Assembly (NCBI GenBank): GCA_023422005.1
Contig: JAEZSC010000120.1
Location: forward strand, 1 to 27,908
DNA: 27,908 bases
Source of the DNA: Bacillota bacterium
Lineage (GTDB): Bacteria > Bacillota > Clostridia > Christensenellales > UMGS416
Reading direction: 5' to 3'
Below the pieces are notes generated by a model. The model was given only the letters and a program-made list of their open reading frames with translations. It was not told the origin of the DNA and did not search any database. Positions 23,225 through 27,908 of this stretch are shown here, one piece after another (position 1 is the stretch's first letter; each line of letters opens with the position of its first letter). The position numbers and the translations under genes were made by a program.

Positions 23225-25156
23225 CTAGCGCACTTCGCTGCCGTCAGGCAGACCATCCACCTCTACGACCTTCAGGTTGCCCTCGTCGTCGCTGGCGGCC
23301 AGTATCATGCCTTCGCTGAGCACGCCGCGCAGCTTGGCGGGCTTCAGGTTGCACACCAGCACCACGGTCTTGCCGATCATTTCTGCGGCCTTGTATTGCT
23401 TGGCGATGCCGCTGGCCACGGTGCGCTGCCCCAGCGAGCCCACGTCCAGCGTCAGCTTGAGCAGCTTGTCGCTCTTCTCCACCGTCTCGGCGGTCACCAC
23501 CTTGGCCAGCCGCAGGTCCACCTTGGCAAAATCGTCTATCGTGATCTCGGGTTTCAGCGGCCCGCCGGTCTTTTTGGCCTGCGGCGGCGCGCTCAAAGCG
23601 GCCAGCGCCTCCAGCTCGGCCTCGATGTCCAACCGCGGGAACAGCGCCGGCAGCGTCTCCACCAGGTGCCCGCTGGGCAGCAAGCCGAATTGCGCCGCCG
23701 ATTCCCAGTTGGTCAGCGCCCCCTGGGCGATGCCAAGCTGGCGGAAAAGCAGCGCCGGCGTGCGCGTGAAGCACGGCTGCAGCAGCACAGCAGCAATGCG
23801 CAGGCACTCGGCCAGGTGATAGAGCACCGTACCCAGCCGCTCGCGGTTGGCCTCGTCGCGGGCCAGCGTCCACGGCGTGTTGATGTCGATGTAGCGGTTG
23901 CACTCGCCGATGAGCTTCCACAGCTCTGTCAGCGCCAGAGAAAACTGCATCTTGTCCATGTTGGCGCAGAGGGCCCCATAGGTCTCGCCGGCCAGCGCGC
24001 GCAGGCGCTCATCCACATCGGTCAGCGCTCCGCAGGGGGGCACAGCGCCGGCGAAGTATTTCTGTATCATCGCCACGGTGCGGCTGGCCAGGTTGCCCAG
24101 GTCGTTAGCCAGGTCGCTGTTGATGCGCCCCAGCAGCGCCCGGTTGGAAAAATCTCCGTCGGAGCCAAAGGGCATCTCCCGCAGCAGGAAGTATCGCACG
24201 GCGTCCAGCCCGTAGCGTTCCACGAGCACCGTCGGGTCCACAACGTTGCCCCTGGATTTGCTCATCTTCTCGCCGCCCAGCACCAGCCAGCCATGGCCGA
24301 ACACCTGCTTGGGCAGCGGCAGGCCCAGCGCGTGCAGCAGGATGGGCCAGATGATCGTGTGGAAGCGGATGATCTCCTTGCCCACCAGGTGCACGTCCGC
24401 CGGCCAGTATTTGCGGTACAGCGCATCGTCGTCACCCTGATAACCCAGTGCGGTGATGTAGTTGCTGAGCGCGTCCACCCAAACATACACGACGTGCTTG
24501 GGGTCAAAATCCACGGGGATGCCCCAGGTGAAGCTGGTGCGCGACACGCACAGGTCTTCCAGGCCCGGCCGCAGGAAGTTGTTGAGCATCTCGTTGCGCC
24601 GGCTGACCGGCTGTATGAATTCCGGGTGCTCCTCGATGTAGCCGATGAGCCATTCCTGATATTTGCTGGCGCGGAAGAAGTAGGCCTCCTCCTCGGCCAT
24701 CTGCACCTCGCGGCCGCAGTCCGGGCACTTGCCGTCCTTGAGCTGCGTCTGCGTCCAGAAGGCCTCGCAGGGCGTGCAATACCACCCGGAGTATTTGCCC
24801 TTGTAGATGTCGCCCTGGTCGTAGAGCTGCCGGAAAATTTTTCGCACGGCGCTCTTATGGCGGGGTTCCGTGGTGCGGATGAAGTCGTTATAGCTGATGT
24901 CCATGGTCTTCCACAGGGTCTTGATGCCCGCGACAATGTCATCCACAAACTGCTGAGGCGTTACGCCGGCGGCGCGGGCGCGGTCCTCGATCTTCTGGCC
25001 GTGCTCGTCGGTGCCGGTTAAGAAGTACACGTCATAGCCGCGCAGGCGTTTGTAGCGGGCCATGGTGTCGGCCGCCACCGAGCAATAGCTGTGACCGATG
25101 TGCAGCTTGTCGCTGGGGTAATAGATCGGCGTCGTGATATAAAAGGTCGGTTTCAT
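23225..25156 (-). CDS. metG: Methionyl-tRNA synthetase
   Basis: This 643-aa class I synthetase charges tRNA-Met, two copies of which lie at the other end of the window. HIGH is at 19-22 (LHIGHSY) and KMSKS at 297-301. A zinc knuckle with two Cys pairs (CTPC ... CPDC) lies near residues 127-150. The C-terminal domain (DDFAKVDLRLAKVV onward) is the tRNA-binding EMAP/Trbp111 type that dimerises bacterial MetRS. The start ATG 25156 has GGGAGG five bases upstream; a longer frame to 25192 lacks support. The promoter at 25222-25250 is consensus and there is no T-box leader, so expression is probably constitutive. Confidence 0.97.
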   Translation of the reverse strand: MKPTFYITTPIYYPSDKLHIGHSYCSVAADTMARYKRLRGYDVYFLTGTDEHGQKIEDRARAAGVTPQQFVDDIVAGIKTLWKTMDISYNDFIRTTEPRHKSAVRKIFRQLYDQGDIYKGKYSGWYCTPCEAFWTQTQLKDGKCPDCGREVQMAEEEAYFFRASKYQEWLIGYIEEHPEFIQPVSRRNEMLNNFLRPGLEDLCVSRTSFTWGIPVDFDPKHVVYVWVDALSNYITALGYQGDDDALYRKYWPADVHLVGKEIIRFHTIIWPILLHALGLPLPKQVFGHGWLVLGGEKMSKSRGNVVDPTVLVERYGLDAVRYFLLREMPFGSDGDFSNRALLGRINSDLANDLGNLASRTVAMIQKYFAGAVPPCGALTDVDERLRALAGETYGALCANMDKMQFSLALTELWKLIGECNRYIDINTPWTLARDEANRERLGTVLYHLAECLRIAAVLLQPCFTRTPALLFRQLGIAQGALTNWESAAQFGLLPSGHLVETLPALFPRLDIEAELEALAALSAPPQAKKTGGPLKPEITIDDFAKVDLRLAKVVTAETVEKSDKLLKLTLDVGSLGQRTVASGIAKQYKAAEMIGKTVVLVCNLKPAKLRGVLSEGMILAASDDEGNLKVVEVDGLPDGSEVR

Positions 25157-25221
25157 CAGGCCCTCCCGGAAAGAAACACACCCCGCTCCCATGCGAAGCG
25201 AGGCGTTCTTGATTGTATCGT

Positions 25222-25250
25222 ATTATAAGGATTGCCGGCGAGGCTGTCAA
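25222..25250 (-). promoter_or_regulatory. metG promoter, full sigma-A consensus
   Basis: On the minus strand, TTGACA (25250-25245), 17 bp, TATAAT (25227-25222), with no deviation from consensus. The leader of about 60 nt holds a 9-bp hairpin (CCTCGCTTC with GGGAGCGGG, loop GCAT) but no T-run and no T-box. Confidence 0.92.
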
Positions 25251-25343
25251 GAAACAACCGTCATGGTCAGAGCTCCCTTTCGTTATCGAATCATACCGAA
25301 TAAACTGCCACTAACAAGCACGAACAAGTATTGCAGTTTACCT

Positions 25344-25372
25344 TTGACACTTAGTGGTATATAAACTACAAT
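25344..25372 (+). promoter_or_regulatory. motA promoter (sigma-A type)
   Basis: TTGACA (25344-25349), 17 bp, TACAAT (25367-25372, 5/6). It lies about 85 bp before the motA start. No sigma-D type motif (TAAA-N15-GCCGATAT) is visible. The octamer TGACACTT recurs about 40 bp downstream. Confidence 0.8.
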
Positions 25373-25455
25373 GGTGTCTATTCTGACACTTTCGTTATTG
25401 ATATTCGCGTTTCAGATACAGCCAGCGCAGCCGCGCCAAGGGAGAAAACGCAACC

Positions 25456-26262
25456 ATGGATATTACATCGATACTGGGCCTGTTGTTCGCCTTTGGCGGA
25501 ATCGTTGTCGGGTTTATACTGGAAGGCGGCGAGCTAAAAGGCCTTTGGCAAAACACCGCCGCCATGATCGTGCTGGGCGGTACCGTAGGCGCGGTGTTCA
25601 TCAGCTTCCCACTCAAGGAGCTCAAGCTGTTGCCCCAGATGTTCAAGCACGTGTTCACTAACCAGAAGATCGATGAACTCAAGGTTATCAACCAGATCGT
25701 ACACTTTTCGGAGTTGGCCCGCCGCGAGGGCCTGCTGGCGTTGGAAAACGAGCTGTCCAGCATCAAAAGCCCGCTCATGGAAAAAGGCGTCCGCCTGATC
25801 ATCGACGGCACCGAAAGCCACAGCACCAAGGACATCATGAGTTGGGACCTGTACCTGGTCAACGACGTCTACACCCGCGGCGGAAAGATCTTCGCCGCCG
25901 CCGGCGGCTATTCACCCACGATGGGCATCATCGGTACGGTTATGGGCTTAATTTCCGTGCTGGCCGCCGACCAGAGCGACCCCGCCCACCTGACCCACAG
26001 CATTTCCACGGCCTTCATCGCCACGCTGTACGGCGTGGGTTTGGCCAACCTGCTGTGGCTGCCCTTCGAGGGCAAGATAAAAGCGAAAGCCGCCCGGGAA
26101 CGCCTGGTCAACGAGCTTATCATCGAGGGCGTGCTAAGCATACAGGCCGGCGACCACCCCAACACCGTACGCGAGAAGCTCAACCAATCCTATTTTGAAA
26201 AGGCCGCGGGCAAGAAGGCAGCCGCGGCCAAAGCCGGAGCGCCGGCGGCCGAGGTCAAATGA
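25456..26262 (+). CDS. motA: Flagellar motor stator protein MotA
   Basis: This 268-aa inner-membrane protein forms, with MotB, the proton-driven stator of the flagellar motor. Four hydrophobic segments are present, with the long cytoplasmic loop (about 55-145) that contacts FliG. The conserved prolines are P154 (GGYSPTMGIIGT) and P203 (LWLPFEGKIK). The Ala/Lys-rich C-terminus is longer than in Bacillus. GGGAG lies 11 bases before ATG 25456. The stop overlaps the motB start (ATGA). Confidence 0.96.
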   Translation: MDITSILGLLFAFGGIVVGFILEGGELKGLWQNTAAMIVLGGTVGAVFISFPLKELKLLPQMFKHVFTNQKIDELKVINQIVHFSELARREGLLALENELSSIKSPLMEKGVRLIIDGTESHSTKDIMSWDLYLVNDVYTRGGKIFAAAGGYSPTMGIIGTVMGLISVLAADQSDPAHLTHSISTAFIATLYGVGLANLLWLPFEGKIKAKAARERLVNELIIEGVLSIQAGDHPNTVREKLNQSYFEKAAGKKAAAAKAGAPAAEVK

Positions 26263-27158
26263 ACAGCCATCATGAAGAACCGGAAAAGGAAAACAATGAA
26301 CGCTGGCTGCTGACATATTCGGACCTGATCACGCTGCTGCTGGCGTTTTTTATCATCCTGTACTCCATGGCCAATGTGGATAAGGAGAAGTTCAAAAGGC
26401 TGATGGAGTCGCTGGGCAGCCAGTTCGGCGCCGGCGGCAACGCCGGCGCGGGCCAAACCAGCGGACTGTCCAATGAGACCGGCGCCGGCGGCGCCAGCAT
26501 CACCTTTCCGCCGCCGGATGGCGTTGATCTTGGCATCACCGTATCGCCCGGCGCCACGCCCAACGGCGTGGGCAACGCCATCGAAATCGATAAAATGGAG
26601 CAGGTCAAGGGCGAAGTTGAGGACATGCTCAACGCCGCCAACCTGGGCAATGAGGTCAAGGTGTCACTGACCGAACAGGGCCTGGAAATCAGCATCAACG
26701 CCGAGGTGCTCTTCGACATCGGCAGCGCCATGCTCAAGCCCAAATATACGACTACCGTGGGAAAAATCACCAATGTGCTGTCCAAACTCAAGGGCAATCA
26801 AATCATCGTGGAGGGCCACACCGACAACGTGCCCATCAAGACCTACCAGTTCCCCAGCAACTGGTATTTGTCCACCGCCAGGGCCATCTGCGTGCTGGAT
26901 CTGATCATGAAAAACCACGAGCTGGACCCCAACAAACTCAGCGTGCAGGGGTATGGTGATTCCCGCCCCATCGCATCCAACAGCACGCCCGAAGGCCGCG
27001 CAAAAAACCGCCGGGTCAACATCATCATCCTGAAAGACGCCTACAACGCCGGTATCGACAACTCCACGCCACCGCCCGCGGGCAGCGACCCGGAGACCAG
27101 CCCACCGCGCTCTCTTTCCCACAGCCCCACGCCCGCCGTCAGTGCGGCAGGCCACTGA
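26259..27158 (+). CDS. motB: Flagellar motor stator protein MotB
   Basis: This 299-aa protein has a short cytoplasmic N-terminus, one membrane helix (YSDLITLLLAFFIILYSMA, about 20-38) with the proton-carrying D22, a plug/linker region rich in Gly-Ala, and a C-terminal OmpA-like peptidoglycan-binding domain (VEGHTDNVP near 184-192, and a later RAKNRRVNI motif). A Pro/Ser-rich tail of about 30 residues ends the protein. It overlaps motA by 4 bp and ends just before a strong terminator, so the pair is a two-gene operon without other flagellar genes nearby. Confidence 0.96.
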   Translation: MNSHHEEPEKENNERWLLTYSDLITLLLAFFIILYSMANVDKEKFKRLMESLGSQFGAGGNAGAGQTSGLSNETGAGGASITFPPPDGVDLGITVSPGATPNGVGNAIEIDKMEQVKGEVEDMLNAANLGNEVKVSLTEQGLEISINAEVLFDIGSAMLKPKYTTTVGKITNVLSKLKGNQIIVEGHTDNVPIKTYQFPSNWYLSTARAICVLDLIMKNHELDPNKLSVQGYGDSRPIASNSTPEGRAKNRRVNIIILKDAYNAGIDNSTPPPAGSDPETSPPRSLSHSPTPAVSAAGH

Positions 27159-27166
27159 GTTCAAAT

Positions 27167-27195
27167 AAAAGCACCGCTCATAGGGCGGTGCTTTT
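27167..27195 (+). terminator. Terminator of motAB
   Basis: The stem AAAAGCACCGC/GCGGTGCTTTT has a 7-nt loop and the closing run TTTT at 27192-27195. It starts 9 bp after the motB stop. Confidence 0.9.
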
Positions 27196-27242
27196 GCTTT
27201 GCCAGTAAATTTCGCGCCCTGCGTTGCGCCTTGCGCAACTGT

Positions 27243-27296
27243 CGGCTTGCTGTCACATCGGTTAAAGCCGACGCTGTCGCAAGCCGGGGCAGTGCC
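27243..27296. repeat. Direct repeat, copy 1 (foldable two ways)
   Basis: This copy aligns with 27343-27394 over about 54 bp: CGGCTTGCTGTC, then CATCGG, then GACGCTGTCGCAAGCC are shared, with a few substitutions and one indel. CGGCTTGC pairs with GCAAGCCG (27279-27286). Alternatively GTCGGCTT (27241-27248) pairs with AAGCCGAC (27265-27272). The two folds exclude each other. Confidence 0.8.
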
Positions 27297-27342
27297 ATCG
27301 GGCGCGACCTGCGCATCGCCCCGCTGTGCTTCGCACAGCCTA

Positions 27343-27394
27343 CGGCTTGCTGTCGCATCGGCAGAGCAGACGCTGTCGCAAGCCTGGGGTAATA
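27343..27394. repeat. Direct repeat, copy 2
   Basis: Second copy of the repeat at 27243-27296, offset by 100 bp. Its outer arms GGCTTGC/GCAAGCC (27344-27350 and 27378-27384) are intact, but the alternative inner pairing of copy 1 is lost. Confidence 0.8.
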
Positions 27395-27752
27395 CCTCGC
27401 CGACATCCAGTCGGCGAGTGCGGCAGAGCCGCACAAGGCGACGCTGGGCTGCGGCGCATCCAGCGCCAAAGGCCAAAGGGCTTTCCGATCGCCCTTTGGA
27501 AACCTTCGGACCCATAGAGAAGGTTTTCAGACGAGCAGCTATTGCCGCAGGCCGGTTTATCCTGCCAAGGCAACGGGTACCCCTGCAGAACCGCAAGCAA
27601 ATCCCGCCTGCAGGCGATCCTTCGTTCCAAAAATCCAGAATGAGCCGAGTAATCGAAGGCCCGCTGGTGACAGTTATCGCCGGCGGGCAAACATAAAACA
27701 AGCAAAGCCGTCTGAATCGCCAAGGCGCCACAGCGCCGCAGGCGAAAAGCGA

Positions 27753-27781
27753 AGGGGCTGTTTCAAAATGAAACAGCCCCT
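27753..27781 (-). terminator. Strong hairpin, probable terminator of the 6S-like RNA
   Basis: A 13-bp perfect stem, AGGGGCTGTTTCA/TGAAACAGCCCCT, has a 3-nt loop. On the minus strand it is followed by TCGCTTTTCG, a weak T stretch. It lies 12 bp past the end of the putative 6S RNA. Confidence 0.6.
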
Positions 27782-27793
27782 AGCGTTCACATT

Positions 27794-27908
27794 GATATCC
27801 CACGGTGCCGTCCACCCCGCGTAAATCACCCGCCTCTCCGGCAGGTGGGTGCTCTGCCTGCAGCTTCTGTCTTCCTTTGCGAGAAGGCATGACATCCGTG
27901 CAGGACCC
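27794..27908 (-). ncRNA. ssrS: Probable 6S RNA, 3' part (5' end beyond window)
   Basis: Read on the minus strand, the order of elements matches the 3' half of 6S RNA as I remember it from E. coli. A CATGC is followed by a short hairpin (CTTC...GAAG), an AGAAGC...CTGC stretch, CACC leading into a stable hairpin (CACCCACCT/AGGCGGGTG, 27827-27851, one mismatch), then TTTACGC and GGACGGCACC...GGGATATC, comparable to the GGCGGCAUC...GGAGAU closing-stem strand. 6S RNA binds sigma-A RNA polymerase and acts as a promoter mimic. The opposite strand of the closing stem lies outside the window, so pairing cannot be tested here. A strong hairpin follows at 27753-27781. Confidence 0.6.

Larger units (their letters stand above)
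27223..27737. repeat. Hairpin-dense non-coding block
   Basis: I find no credible gene between the motAB terminator and the hairpin at 27753. Instead there are at least eleven near-perfect inverted repeats, many adjacent. They include GTTGCGC/GCGCAAC (27223-27239), GCTGTGC/GCACAGC (27323-27339), CTCGCCGAC/GTCGGCGAG (27396-27418), GTGCGGC/GCCGCAC (27418-27434), GGCGC/GCGCC (27453-27467), CCAAAGGGC/GCCCTTTGG (27473-27499), AACCTTC/GAAGGTT (27501-27525), CCTGCAG/CTGCAGG (27582-27614), GCCCGCTGG/CCGGCGGGC (27659-27688) and GGCGC/GCGCC (27724-27737). Two direct-repeat copies are listed separately. The open frames here are long only because of GC content and run across hairpins. It could be a pile-up of small palindromic repeats or a structured RNA. 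Confidence 0.75.

Noticed and set aside
23192..25021. 609-aa plus-strand open frame opposite metG
   Set aside because: Long only because metG is GC-rich; composition is typical of a mirror frame.
25157..25244. T-box riboswitch in the metG leader
   Set aside because: The leader is only about 60 nt, lacks the T-box sequence and has no terminator T-run.
26664..27731. 355-aa minus-strand open frame from the hairpin block into motB
   Set aside because: Crosses the motAB terminator, the direct repeats and motB; no Shine-Dalgarno or motif.
27223..27737. CRISPR array
   Set aside because: Inverted repeats differ from each other and the two direct repeats have unequal sequence; there is no regular repeat-spacer pattern and no cas gene.
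27674..27895. 73-aa minus-strand frame through the 6S-like region
   Set aside because: Runs through the strong hairpin and the structured RNA region; no start signal.

Overview
The window looks like a chromosome segment of an endospore-forming, motile member of the Bacillota, probably a GC-rich member of the class Clostridia. The grounds are spoIIE directly behind a methionine tRNA, a Met/Cys-rich probable spore protein, motAB, a feoA-feoB-FeoB-associated cassette with a DtxR-type regulator, AzlC/AzlD, and strong Shine-Dalgarno sequences throughout. Nearly all genes are GC-rich. The clear exception is one very AT-rich gene at 16104-19676.

Layout. (1) 1-173: the 3' end of a probable initiator tRNA, elongator tRNA-Met(CAT) and a terminator. 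(2) 269-2725: spoIIE behind a promoter with a wide -35/-10 gap. (3) 2738-3196: a small Met-rich protein on the minus strand with its own terminator. (4) 3339-6929: a tightly packed plus-strand operon (zinc-ribbon protein, P-loop phosphotransferase-like protein, tandem GNAT, azlC, azlD), then a signal-peptide protein with a C-terminal anchor (6962-7831). (5) 7896-10590, minus: a GH5 glucanase-like enzyme, then a radical SAM/TatD pair with an ATGA overlap; a hairpin array separates them. (6) 10668-10838: a nested palindromic MITE-like element. (7) 10886-14118: the iron-uptake locus. feoA-feoB-FeoB-associated protein (minus) and a DtxR-type repressor (plus) are divergent around a near-consensus promoter with a perfect TGTTAG-N6-CTAACA operator. 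(8) 14168-15847: a GNAT and a Ca2+/Na+ antiporter with a leader carrying a terminator-like hairpin. (9) 15907-19741: an AT-rich island holding one large KAP/YobI-like membrane P-loop NTPase with its own promoter. (10) 19871-23161: a GH106-like glycosidase. (11) 23174-25250: metG with a consensus promoter. (12) 25344-27195: motA-motB, also with a sigma-A-type promoter. (13) 27196-27781: about 580 bp of non-coding DNA packed with hairpins and containing two direct-repeat copies. (14) 27794-27908, minus: what looks like the 3' part of a 6S RNA, running off the window.

How the genes fit together. Iron import, its sensor and its operators form one self-contained regulatory unit. The kinase/GNAT/AzlCD operon reads like modification plus export of a small amine or amino-acid analogue (inference). 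Neither glycosidase has a signal peptide, so both probably act on imported oligosaccharides. The most unusual items are the orphan NTPase island, the hairpin-dense non-coding block beside the putative 6S RNA, and the related smaller hairpin array at 9043-9164.
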